DNA of 42,712 nt from Thermoguttaceae bacterium (GTDB lineage: Bacteria; Planctomycetota; Planctomycetia; Pirellulales; Thermoguttaceae), in contig JAGBAA010000074.1 in assembly GCA_017939795.1 (NCBI GenBank), positions 1-42,712 of the forward strand, written 5' to 3'. Below the pieces are notes generated by a model, which saw only the letters and a program-made list of their open reading frames with translations, was not told the DNA's origin and did not search any database. Of this stretch, positions 18,794 to 26,557 are shown piece by piece. The position numbers and the translations under genes were made by a program. Numbering within the stretch: position 1 is the first letter of the stretch; every line of letters starts with the position of its first letter.

Positions 18794-18829
18794 AGGCTCA
18801 TTTCCGGAAAATCATTCGGAGATGAGCCT
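18794..18829 (+). terminator. Stem-loop after phosphoesterase gene
   Basis: An 8-bp perfect stem, AGGCTCAT/ATGAGCCT, with a partly paired loop, but only a weak T-run follows (CCATTTT). It may be a weak terminator or an mRNA-end stabiliser. Confidence 0.45.
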
Positions 18830-18893
18830 CCATTTTGGCGAAATGAAAAAATCGCTCTGAAAAGGAAACCATGAGATCATTGGAGGACATGAA

Positions 18894-21263
18894 ATGCGGA
18901 ACCCAGCTCAGATCTGTTTGTGGATCTTGATGTTTTTTTTCTTCTTTGGAAGTACGCTTTCGGCAGGAGAACTGCTTGACCGGCTGAAGTTCGGCGATCC
19001 CGCCTCGGAATCGGCCCACTCTCTGCGATGCGAAGCGGAGACCGTCCGGGAAACGTTTCCTGCGTCCGCGTCCCACGATCCGGAGTCTCCGACCGCACTT
19101 CGGATCCTTCCTCCGAAAGAGGAAAACTGGACGACGGACGGTATTTTCTTCACCTTGAAAGTCGATCCGGAAGCCGTGAATTACCTGACTTTCCGATTTT
19201 GCGGAATGGAAAACACGACGAATCTTCTGATCCTCTACGCGGACGGCAAACAGCTCGGATACCGGCACCTTGGAGACTACGATATTCTGCATCATGGCGG
19301 ACATCCTGCCGGCGGAGAGAGACCGTATTTCATCACGACCTGCCTTCCGGAATCACTGACGCGCGGGAAAACGGAGCTGGAACTGGAGCTGCGCATGACG
19401 GGAAGGATCTGGGGATACGGCGAAAATTTCACGCAGTTCCAGAAGGTCATCGACGGTCCGTCCCTCCCGATTTTTGAGGCATGGACGCATCTGAAACCGT
19501 TTCCGGAAGCGATCCGTGCGGAAAATCAGGCGCGTCTTGCCCCCGATCCGGAAAAGTGCCCGGTTCGGGAATATCCGGGCGAAGAGATCCTCGAAAAAGT
19601 CCGCGAACGGATCCATCGTGAGCTGGCGAACATCCTGCGGGAAAGCGAAAAGCGTCCTCTTTCCCAGCAGAAAGCCGAATTTCTCGCGAAAGGCTGGTCG
19701 CTGGAAGGCTCCCCGGTCTTCCAGAATGAAAAGGTCCTTCCTGCGATCCTGGCGGCCGCGGATGCGTACATTCTGCGGCAGAGAGCGGAAGGATCGCTCG
19801 CGTGGAGCGATCCGGCGCAGTACAATCAGGACTGGTTCGGCACGGGACCGCTTGCGGAGGCGCTTTACCGTCTGGGATCTCCGGAACTTCAGCGTCTTCT
19901 GGACGTCAGGATCGAGCTGGAAAACGGCGAAAAGCGTTCCCGGCGCGAACTTTTGGCGGAACTGTTCCGAACCGGGATCGTGTGGGAAATGGCGCATCGC
20001 AGGCAGTTCACGAACCAGTCCATGATCATCGACTGGAATATTCAGCGCATGAACCGGGCTTTGCGTCTCACGGATCCCTCCCGCGCATTTCCGGAAACGC
20101 AGATCCGCCGTTTTCTCCATGAATCGATGGGACTGGAACCCTGGCTTGGCTGCGTGACGGAAAACGGCCCGGCACGTCCGTACGGAGACGGATTCCTTCA
20201 GCTCACGCCGAAGGGGCTGACGCGCGAACTGGGGTACGTCGGAAACTACGGGGAAGTCCTCGACTGGGGGGTGCTTCTCTACCTTTCGACCTGCGAATTT
20301 GGCGAAAACGGCAAGCTGCTCGTCGAGACCGGCGACCCGCTCATGCGGAAGCAGCTTGCGAAAATCGCGAAAGCCCGGTCTGTTTTTCGCTACCCGGCTC
20401 CCGACGACGAAGGATTCCGAGCCATGCGTCTGGAAACGGCCGTCGGATGGCGCGATACTTCGCTCATCGGTCCCGTTCTTTACGGCGCACGTACCGGAAA
20501 GGAAGGTTCCGCCGTCTGGGTCCCGTGGGTCCTCAACGATGAAGACTCGCTCGCCGCGTACCGTCAGATGATCGAAGACGGTCAGTTTTTCCCGCTGGTC
20601 GAAGCTCTGCTGAAAGACGGAAGTCTGCGCGTGAGCAATGCCCTGATCGACATTCCGCCGCTTTACGCTCTCCTGAAGACTCGGCTGGAAACCGCGGAAA
20701 AAGAAAACCGTTCCTTCAAACGCCTGCCCATGAGTCCCGGAGGACCGGATCTCGTCTTCACGGACGAAGTCAACGGTGTCGCGGCGATCCGGCACGGGGA
20801 AGAGATCCTCTACGCTTCCCTTTACTGGCGTGCGCGATTTGCCGTGAACGGTCTGGCCAAAGTCCATTTCATGACGCCGCATTTTGAGCACTTCGCCACC
20901 CTCCGAAACCACACGATCACCGTCCCCATGAAGGACGGAACGGTTTTCCGAAGACCGAACTGGACGACGTACGGATTTCGTCCGGATTTTGGAGTCCACT
21001 ACCCGGAACGTTTCGAGTCCGTCCACCACGGCGAGGAACTCCCCGTCTCGGAAATGCCGGAGTTCATGACGGACTTCCAGCTCGGCCGCGACAATTGGTA
21101 TGCCGGACGCAGTGAATACTGCGAGATCGAGTACGCCGGGTACTTCATCGCAATGAACATGAGTACGGAAAAGACCTTTTTCTGCGAAAAATACGGCGTT
21201 TCCCTGCCGCCGCTGACTTCCTGCGTTTACCGCAGCGGCAAGCGGCTGGACATTCAGAAATGA
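18894..21263 (+). CDS. Large secreted protein, possible alpha-toroid polysaccharide lyase-like
   Basis: A 789-residue exported protein. The start at 18894 follows GGAGGA by about 7 bases and opens a signal peptide with an unusual Phe-rich core (ILMFFFFFGSTLSAG). The N-terminal 170 residues look like a beta-sandwich (carbohydrate-binding-like). The middle (about 220-520) is helical and contains NQSMIIDWNIQ and YGDGFLQLTPKGLTRELGY with VGNYGEVLDWGVLLYL. This arrangement reminds me of the DGSF...Y-x-G-x-YG segment of PL8-type lyases, and the C-terminal third looks beta-rich as in those enzymes. The resemblance is faint and comes from eye alone, so the function stays unassigned. Its neighbour, the phosphoesterase with a glycan-binding-like domain, fits a role on extracellular polysaccharide. 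Confidence 0.75.
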   Translation: MRNPAQICLWILMFFFFFGSTLSAGELLDRLKFGDPASESAHSLRCEAETVRETFPASASHDPESPTALRILPPKEENWTTDGIFFTLKVDPEAVNYLTFRFCGMENTTNLLILYADGKQLGYRHLGDYDILHHGGHPAGGERPYFITTCLPESLTRGKTELELELRMTGRIWGYGENFTQFQKVIDGPSLPIFEAWTHLKPFPEAIRAENQARLAPDPEKCPVREYPGEEILEKVRERIHRELANILRESEKRPLSQQKAEFLAKGWSLEGSPVFQNEKVLPAILAAADAYILRQRAEGSLAWSDPAQYNQDWFGTGPLAEALYRLGSPELQRLLDVRIELENGEKRSRRELLAELFRTGIVWEMAHRRQFTNQSMIIDWNIQRMNRALRLTDPSRAFPETQIRRFLHESMGLEPWLGCVTENGPARPYGDGFLQLTPKGLTRELGYVGNYGEVLDWGVLLYLSTCEFGENGKLLVETGDPLMRKQLAKIAKARSVFRYPAPDDEGFRAMRLETAVGWRDTSLIGPVLYGARTGKEGSAVWVPWVLNDEDSLAAYRQMIEDGQFFPLVEALLKDGSLRVSNALIDIPPLYALLKTRLETAEKENRSFKRLPMSPGGPDLVFTDEVNGVAAIRHGEEILYASLYWRARFAVNGLAKVHFMTPHFEHFATLRNHTITVPMKDGTVFRRPNWTTYGFRPDFGVHYPERFESVHHGEELPVSEMPEFMTDFQLGRDNWYAGRSEYCEIEYAGYFIAMNMSTEKTFFCEKYGVSLPPLTSCVYRSGKRLDIQK

Positions 21264-21565
21264 AGGTACTTTCGTCAAGTGCGTACCGCCTGACTGCCGG
21301 AAGTAGGAAATGGAACGATTTTTGCGAATATTCCTCAATTACCGTCAAGGAAATGCCGAAACCAGTAAAAAGAGTTTCATTGTGTACCGATTTGAAAATA
21401 TTTGGAATATTTTCAGACCGGTTGATGAAAAACTGTGAGTAACTCCAAACCGTTCCACTATCTTTCGAAAGGGAAGTCGGAATGTGCGTGGAGTCTGGCT
21501 TCCGTTGGAAAGCGTTTTTTGAAAGAAAGAGACGTTTTCCAGAAACTAAAGGATCGAGGTTTTTT
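21264..21565. promoter_or_regulatory. Intergenic region with 9-3-9 inverted repeat
   Basis: No gene is seen. The notable element is a perfect inverted repeat GAAAATATT-tgg-AATATTTTC at 21394-21414. It is A/T-rich with no T-run after it, so it fits a protein-binding site better than a terminator. It lies about 150 bases before the small secreted protein gene and may control it. Confidence 0.45.
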
Positions 21566-21946
21566 ATGATTCGTCATCTTCCAGTGTTCCTGCTGGCGGC
21601 GGCTCTCTTCGTGATGTTCACGGACGAAGCTTCTGCCAGACGCCCACGCGGAATTGGAATGTTTGGGCCGACTGCCTCCGGAACGGCGGGAAACTATACG
21701 CCTGCGTATGGTGAATCCTGGGGAAAGAACTACAATACCCAGGACTGGAACCGTTTCTACCACTACCCCTACATTTACTATCCGCACAATTTTTATCCGG
21801 AAGAATACTTCCGCAGTGCCGACAACATGTACTATCGCTATCCGGCTGAGATGCGTATTCCGCTTTACGACAAACGGAACTACAATTACTATGCCGAACC
21901 GAAAACGTACCATCAGGGATTCCACTACATTACGGACATTTTCTGA
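21566..21946 (+). CDS. Small secreted Tyr/Pro-rich protein
   Basis: A 126-residue exported protein of unknown family. The ATG at 21566 is chosen because GAGG precedes it and a standard signal peptide follows (LPVFLLAAALFVMFTDEASA). The mature part is rich in Tyr, Asn and Pro (for example YHYPYIYYPHNFYPEEY) and has no Cys, resembling wall-, matrix- or appendage-associated small proteins. It has its own terminator at 22002-22038. Expected outside the cytoplasm. Confidence 0.75.
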   Translation: MIRHLPVFLLAAALFVMFTDEASARRPRGIGMFGPTASGTAGNYTPAYGESWGKNYNTQDWNRFYHYPYIYYPHNFYPEEYFRSADNMYYRYPAEMRIPLYDKRNYNYYAEPKTYHQGFHYITDIF

Positions 21947-22001
21947 TGCACGGCGGTGCGAATGGAGATCGGCCGGTCAGTAAGGTCCGATCACTCTTTC
22001 A

Positions 22002-22038
22002 AAAAAGTCCCGGAGAGTTATTTTCTTCGGGACTTTTT
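22002..22038 (+). terminator. Intrinsic terminator
   Basis: An 11-bp perfect stem (AAAAAGTCCCG with CGGGACTTTTT) around a 15-base loop, ending in T5. It ends the transcript of the small secreted protein. Confidence 0.9.
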
Positions 22039-22079
22039 CTCTCTTTCGATAAAATTTTCAGATTTCATGCAGGGGGTAC

Positions 22080-22107
22080 TTGAAAAGTTTTCAAAATCTG
22101 CTAGAAT
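22080..22107 (+). promoter_or_regulatory. Promoter of tRNA-Ala
   Basis: TTGAAA (22080-22085) and TAGAAT (22102-22107) with a 16-bp spacer. The tRNA starts 27 bases after the -10 box. Confidence 0.75.
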
Positions 22108-22133
22108 ACTGATTGTCTTGAGAGAGACGACCC

Positions 22134-22206
22134 GGGGGTATAGCTCAGTTGGTAGAGCATCGCGTTTGCAACGCGAGGGTCACCGGTTCGAGTCCGATTA
22201 CCTCCA
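22134..22206 (+). tRNA. tRNA-Ala (anticodon UGC)
   Basis: A 73-base cloverleaf. The 7-bp acceptor stem pairs GGGGGTA with TACCTCC (one G-U), and A73 follows. The D arm is GCTC-AGTTGGTA-GAGC. The anticodon stem TCGCG/CGCGA encloses the loop TTTGCAA, giving anticodon TGC for Ala. The T loop is TTCGAGT. The T stem (ACCGG/CCGAT) has one C-A mismatch at the second pair. The CCA end is not encoded, so a CCA-adding enzyme is needed. It is a single-gene unit with its own promoter and terminator. Confidence 0.95.
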
Positions 22207-22209
22207 CTT

Positions 22210-22248
22210 AAAAAAGCAGAGATCCCAATTTGGAATTTCTGCTTTTTT
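22210..22248. terminator. Bidirectional terminator between tRNA-Ala and the lipoprotein gene
   Basis: An 11-bp perfect stem, AAAAAAGCAGA/TCTGCTTTTTT. It has T-runs on both strands, so it can end the tRNA on the plus strand and the lipoprotein gene on the minus strand, whose stop is 27 bases away. Confidence 0.9.
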
Positions 22249-22274
22249 TGTTTTTCTACGATCGGAATGGAGTC

Positions 22275-25200
22275 TTACGGCATTCCGTTCCGGGGATCTT
22301 CATTTGGACCGCGTATATGTGCAGAGAATAAAACATGGATCACCGGTTTGGCCTCTTTGTCTGGTAATTTTTCAAATTCTTCATCGGCCTTCCGCAGCAG
22401 TTCTTCCCGTTTTTCACCCTCTTCCAGTTCCGCAGCCATACGCGTGAGGATGACTTTCAGCTTCAGATACCAATCCAGATCTGCCGTGGTTTCTGCGGCA
22501 GTCTCCCGGGAAAGTTCTGTCGGATCGTTTTGAGAAGCATTTTGAGGATCGTTTTGAGAAGCGTTTTTCTGTTCCATGGATGCTTTTTCCAATTGGATCG
22601 CTTCTTCAATATATTTCCAGATCTTTTCCAGCGGCTTTCGAGCCTCGTTCTTTTGTCCGGCCGCCAAATAACATTCCGCGGCCGTGTGCAGACAGTCGAT
22701 TCGATACGAAAGGAAGTGTTCACGTTTAATTTTTTTAAATTTCACGAAAATCTCCGGGGTTTGATCGATATTCTGGAGTTCCTCCAGATTTTTTTCTGCC
22801 AGCGCGAGTGCTTCCGGATATTTTTTCTCTGACCGATGAATGTGCATTTTCGTGATGCTTAAAGCCAGTTTATCATCCAAACAATCTTCAGGATATTTTT
22901 CAAGGATCGGCGCGAACACTTTTTCCGCTTCGGCTAAATATCTTTTTGCTTCGGCAAGGTCATTTCTATCGCGGAGGACCGCATCCGCCAGGAATCGGTC
23001 CAGTGAAACAAGCATCAGTCCATTTCGCATATCGCCCGGACAATTGGCCAACATTGCTTTGCAGACCTCCGCGGCCTCGATGCATAAATTTAACGCGTTT
23101 TCCTTTTGCCCGGTATCCGCGGCCTTGATGCTCAATACCAATATTTCCCCATAGTAATGCACAATATTTTCCGGATCGTTTTCTTTTCCTGACCGGCAAA
23201 GGTCGATGAGTCTCTGGTAGACGCCTTCTTTTGATTCGCCCTCAAACAGCTGGGGATACGGCAGCATTGCCGCAAAAGAAAGCATCCAGACTGCGGTTCT
23301 CTGGCTTTCTTCGATCATTTCAAGCATTCCCAGAGCTTCTTCGAAAGCCTGGCGGACACCCGCGGTATCCTTATTTTGCTCGCAGCGTCCAGCCTCTTCA
23401 ATTTTCTGACCGACCCGCAGGAAAAACAATGTATCGAGGGACAGAATGTCCAATTTCGTGACCTCGCCTTCCAATTCCCGAAGCCGGGCATCCGCTTCCG
23501 CCATTTTGGCCTGGTCGTTCTGTTTGGACGCAAGGGCACGCTGCTGATGGCAGAGTGTGAAACGGGCAATGATGAAATTCTGTTTCCTCTCGTCCGGAAG
23601 CTCACCCAAAACCGCTTTCTGCTGTTCTTCCGCACGGAAGATCATTTTTTCGTATTTGGCGAGAGCCGCTTCCGCCTCCGGATAGTTTCCCAATTCCGCC
23701 GCGGTCTTCCAAAGCGATACGGCATTTTCAAAAAACAGACTCAGAGATGCCATATTCAAAAGCAGCTGCGGATCTTTCTCAACTTCCATCTCGAGAATGT
23801 TCAGAACCTTCTGAAAACAGACCAGCGCAGGCTCTTTCATCCGTTCCTGAAGGACCTCTCCAAGATAGTGCAGGGTGTTGGCGCACAGGAGGCTCACCTC
23901 TTTTGCGGATCCAGCGATCTTCCCGCATTTTGCCAGACACTCCTGGTACCGCCTGCGCGTTTCCTCTTCATCCGCGAGTTTCGCCGCACACAAGACCTCC
24001 CACATCGAGATGCGGAAGTCCAGGTACTTTACTGCCCGCGGATCGTTTCCATCATTTTTCGACACGAAGTCAAAGTATTCTCTCATGCGGACGACGTGTT
24101 TCTGACATTCGGAAAAATCTGAAAGAAACCACCTGCAAAAAGCAAGATGGGCATGGAGATTCTCCAAAATAACCAGGTATTCCGGATCGGTTTCCTGAAT
24201 CAGACCGGCTCTTTTCAGATTTTCGATCTCTTCCAGAAAACGGGTAAATATCTGAAGCCGACGCTCCGTTTTCATATTAAGAGGCGCCATCTCGTACATG
24301 TAGAAAGGGAGAGATGAAACATAAAGTTTAAAAACGGCAAGCAGATCTTCCCGCACCTTCCCGACCATGAAATCCAGGTCGTTCTGATCCATGGATCCAA
24401 AGATCAGTGCCAGCTCTTCCAGAAATTTCTCTTCATTCCCCTCGGCAGTGTCTGTTTTTGTGGGGCTTTGTTTGCCGTACGAAAGACAGACCGCCTGCTC
24501 GAGCCGAGCACATGCCAAACCGACACGCAGATCTGCATACGACATTTTCATCGCCTCCAACGATGCGCGTTTTTCCTGGTGAAGGCTCCAGTACCGACAG
24601 GCGGATCCGAGTGCTTCGATCGCGAGCTTGCGTTCTGAAAAACTTTGCTCATTCCATATCCGCAACAGCTTTTTTTCAACCCAAAGACCGCAGTACCCCA
24701 GGACCTTCTGACAAACTTCCTCATTGGCGTCCGTACCGCATTTCAGAAGGTTTTCGATCGCAGTCAGAAAATGCAGATGCGCTTTTTCATTCTCCTTCTC
24801 GTTCTCAAGCCGTATCGCCATTCGGAATGCCGCAAATCCCACTAAAAAACGGAATTTATCCGGTTTCCCAAGTCGAAGAAAAAGACTTTGAATGAGCGCG
24901 TGATCCTTTTCCAACTGTGCGGTCTGCTCGGGCGTCGGATCATTATTCTGCTCGGTATCTTTGAGGAACTGCTCCAAAAGAGACGGCAGTGTCTTCTGGT
25001 CGAAATACCCGCTGTTTTCGTCAACATTGGCGGCCGGAAGCTCCTGCATCGGATCCGTATCGGCCGTACTGGGAAGAGAAGAGGAAAACTGGACCGCTCC
25101 GCTGTCTTTTACCAGAGAGGAGGATCCAGAATACCCATTCCCGGAGGACTCGCACTGAAAAACATTCACCGTGGGGATCTCATCCCAATGCAAACCAAAA

Positions 25201-25721
25201 TTCCGAAACTCCGGCGACAGATCGCATGTGCCGTCCTCATCGGAAACATTCGGCTGCAGGTCCGGCAGATCCTTAAACAAGGCAGCATCGCTGGATCCTG
25301 AAAGGGTTTCGGGAAGTGCATCCGGCAGCTCACCGGGAAGTGTCTCTGGAAGTGTCTCTGGAAGTGGATCCGAATGTTCGCCGGGAAGTGCATCCGGCAG
25401 CTCACCGGGAAGTGGATCCGAATGTTCGCCGGGAAGTGCATCCGGCAGCTCACCGGGAAGTGGATCCGAATGTTCGCCGGGAAGTTCCGGTTCGGAGATC
25501 TCTTCCGTCATCGAAAGTTCCTCAGGAAGCGGTTCGGCAAATTTCGGCTCCGCGGTCGGAAGGACCGAAACCGTTTCCTCCGATGTACGGAAAACGGCGT
25601 TTTTTTCCGGCTCACGAACATTTTCTTCTGCCGTTTTTTCCTGCGAACAGCCGGCAGAAAGCATACAGCACAGTGCCAAAACAGAAATTTTCTGAAAATC
25701 TGAAAAAATAAAACACGCCAT
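22275..25721 (-). CDS. Very large lipoprotein with Pro/Glu repeat linker and TPR-like helical body
   Basis: A 1148-residue predicted lipoprotein. The signal peptide ends in the lipobox LSAGC, so Cys25 or thereabouts would be lipidated. Residues about 70-150 form a low-complexity linker made of repeated LPGELPDA and LPGEHSDP octapeptides. The rest is helical, and the second half reads like tetratricopeptide-type repeats (for example [14 protein letters not shown] and similar alternations of small and large residues). Family members of this general design usually serve as surface scaffolds in planctomycetes, but I recognise no specific one. AAAGGTGG precedes the ATG and a good minus-strand promoter lies 55-85 bases upstream. 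It converges with tRNA-Ala on a shared terminator. Confidence 0.82.
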   Translation of the reverse strand: MACFIFSDFQKISVLALCCMLSAGCSQEKTAEENVREPEKNAVFRTSEETVSVLPTAEPKFAEPLPEELSMTEEISEPELPGEHSDPLPGELPDALPGEHSDPLPGELPDALPGEHSDPLPETLPETLPGELPDALPETLSGSSDAALFKDLPDLQPNVSDEDGTCDLSPEFRNFGLHWDEIPTVNVFQCESSGNGYSGSSSLVKDSGAVQFSSSLPSTADTDPMQELPAANVDENSGYFDQKTLPSLLEQFLKDTEQNNDPTPEQTAQLEKDHALIQSLFLRLGKPDKFRFLVGFAAFRMAIRLENEKENEKAHLHFLTAIENLLKCGTDANEEVCQKVLGYCGLWVEKKLLRIWNEQSFSERKLAIEALGSACRYWSLHQEKRASLEAMKMSYADLRVGLACARLEQAVCLSYGKQSPTKTDTAEGNEEKFLEELALIFGSMDQNDLDFMVGKVREDLLAVFKLYVSSLPFYMYEMAPLNMKTERRLQIFTRFLEEIENLKRAGLIQETDPEYLVILENLHAHLAFCRWFLSDFSECQKHVVRMREYFDFVSKNDGNDPRAVKYLDFRISMWEVLCAAKLADEEETRRRYQECLAKCGKIAGSAKEVSLLCANTLHYLGEVLQERMKEPALVCFQKVLNILEMEVEKDPQLLLNMASLSLFFENAVSLWKTAAELGNYPEAEAALAKYEKMIFRAEEQQKAVLGELPDERKQNFIIARFTLCHQQRALASKQNDQAKMAEADARLRELEGEVTKLDILSLDTLFFLRVGQKIEEAGRCEQNKDTAGVRQAFEEALGMLEMIEESQRTAVWMLSFAAMLPYPQLFEGESKEGVYQRLIDLCRSGKENDPENIVHYYGEILVLSIKAADTGQKENALNLCIEAAEVCKAMLANCPGDMRNGLMLVSLDRFLADAVLRDRNDLAEAKRYLAEAEKVFAPILEKYPEDCLDDKLALSITKMHIHRSEKKYPEALALAEKNLEELQNIDQTPEIFVKFKKIKREHFLSYRIDCLHTAAECYLAAGQKNEARKPLEKIWKYIEEAIQLEKASMEQKNASQNDPQNASQNDPTELSRETAAETTADLDWYLKLKVILTRMAAELEEGEKREELLRKADEEFEKLPDKEAKPVIHVLFSAHIRGPNEDPRNGMP
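25330..25492 (-). repeat. 24/48-bp tandem repeats coding for Pro/Glu octapeptides
   Basis: Alternating 24-bp units encode LPGELPDA and LPGEHSDP, so the perfect period is 48 bp (about two and a half copies), flanked by degenerate LPET units. The near-identity of the DNA copies indicates recent expansion. The encoded stretch is an extended acidic linker just after the lipid anchor. Confidence 0.85.
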
Positions 25722-25776
25722 AAACCACCTTTACCCAAGGATCCCTGTTCCCGAACGGAAATTCGATTTCGAGCGC

Positions 25777-25805
25777 ATTTTATCTTAAAAATCAGGGATC
25801 TGCAA
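25777..25805 (-). promoter_or_regulatory. Promoter of the large lipoprotein gene
   Basis: On the minus strand, TTGCAG (25805-25800) and TAAAAT (25782-25777) are separated by 17 bp. The -10 lies 56 bases before the start codon. Confidence 0.65.
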
Positions 25806-25962
25806 GAGCATTTTGTATATTTTCATGCGTTCCGTATGTTTTGGCACAAACGAATACAGAAAATGAAATTCCAGATATTTTGTATCTTATCCAATTTCAC
25901 ACATAAACGCATTTTCAGCCCGGAGATTTGGAAAAAATTCCATCATTTTTCGATCTCCCCCC

Positions 25963-26030
25963 TTGCGAAAAATCGAATATTTAGTATAATCGCAACTTTA
26001 ATGGACGCACATTGTTTGGAATGTGGAAAA
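25963..26030 (+). promoter_or_regulatory. rpsR promoter and leader hairpin
   Basis: TTGCGA (25963-25968) and TATAAT (25985-25990) are 16 bp apart, a strong sigma70-type promoter. The leader of about 64 bases holds a small hairpin CACATT-GTTTGG-AATGTG (26008-26025). Its 3' side overlaps TGTGGAAAA (26022-26030), which is also a perfect match to the DnaA-box form found elsewhere in the window. A role in S18 feedback or DnaA binding is speculative. Confidence 0.65.
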
Positions 26031-26060
26031 AGAATTAACTTAATTGAAAGGTTTTGTGAA

Positions 26061-26357
26061 ATGTCACGAGCTGGTGGATTCAACAAAAAAGGCAAGAAGG
26101 GTGCTGCTCCGTTCCGTAAACGTGCAAAGGCGAAGGTCCGCACGAAGAAAAAGGATCCGATCGCGATCGACGGCAAACTGCCCCGTCCGCTTTATGTTGA
26201 CTACAAAGACGTTGAATTGCTGAAAAAACTGACGAATCGCCAGGGCAAGATCCTGAGCCGCCGCAAGAGCGGCTGCTCCGCCGCGAGCCAGAATGCCGTC
26301 ACGGCAGCTGTCAAGCGTGCCCGTTTCATGGCTCTCCTTCCGTACGTTGGCGAGTGA
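26061..26357 (+). CDS. rpsR: 30S ribosomal protein bS18
   Basis: A 98-residue small-subunit protein, recognised from the [39 protein letters not shown] stretch (shown here by its key parts: [19 protein letters not shown]) and the C-terminal [10 protein letters not shown]. It binds 16S rRNA in the platform with bS6. The ATG at 26061 follows GAAAGG; longer upstream in-frame starts would add a non-S18 extension. The N terminus has a Lys/Arg-rich extension of about 25 residues. Unlike the common rpsF-ssb-rpsR-rplI operon, rpsR is alone here with its own promoter. Confidence 0.95.
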   Translation: MSRAGGFNKKGKKGAAPFRKRAKAKVRTKKKDPIAIDGKLPRPLYVDYKDVELLKKLTNRQGKILSRRKSGCSAASQNAVTAAVKRARFMALLPYVGE

Positions 26358-26505
26358 TGAAAGGCTGAACGATCCGTTCAAGCGAAAAAAGACGATGACC
26401 GCCAGTGCATCCTGCACGGTGTTACGCCCCATTCGGAGGCGATTCTCAGTCCAGTTCCTTCTGCAGGGGAATCTGTTCTGAAAATTCCCGTCGTTGTCCC
26501 AAAAT

Positions 26506-26545
26506 AAAAGCGATGCTGATTTTTTCAGTATCGCTTTTTTTATGG
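26506..26545. terminator. Bidirectional terminator between rpsR and the histidine kinase gene
   Basis: A 14-base stem with one mismatch (AAAAGCGATGCTGA with TCAGTATCGCTTTT) around a short T-loop. T-runs lie outside on both strands. It serves rpsR on plus and the convergent kinase gene on minus. Confidence 0.85.
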
Positions 26546-26557
26546 AAAAAAGCCCAT

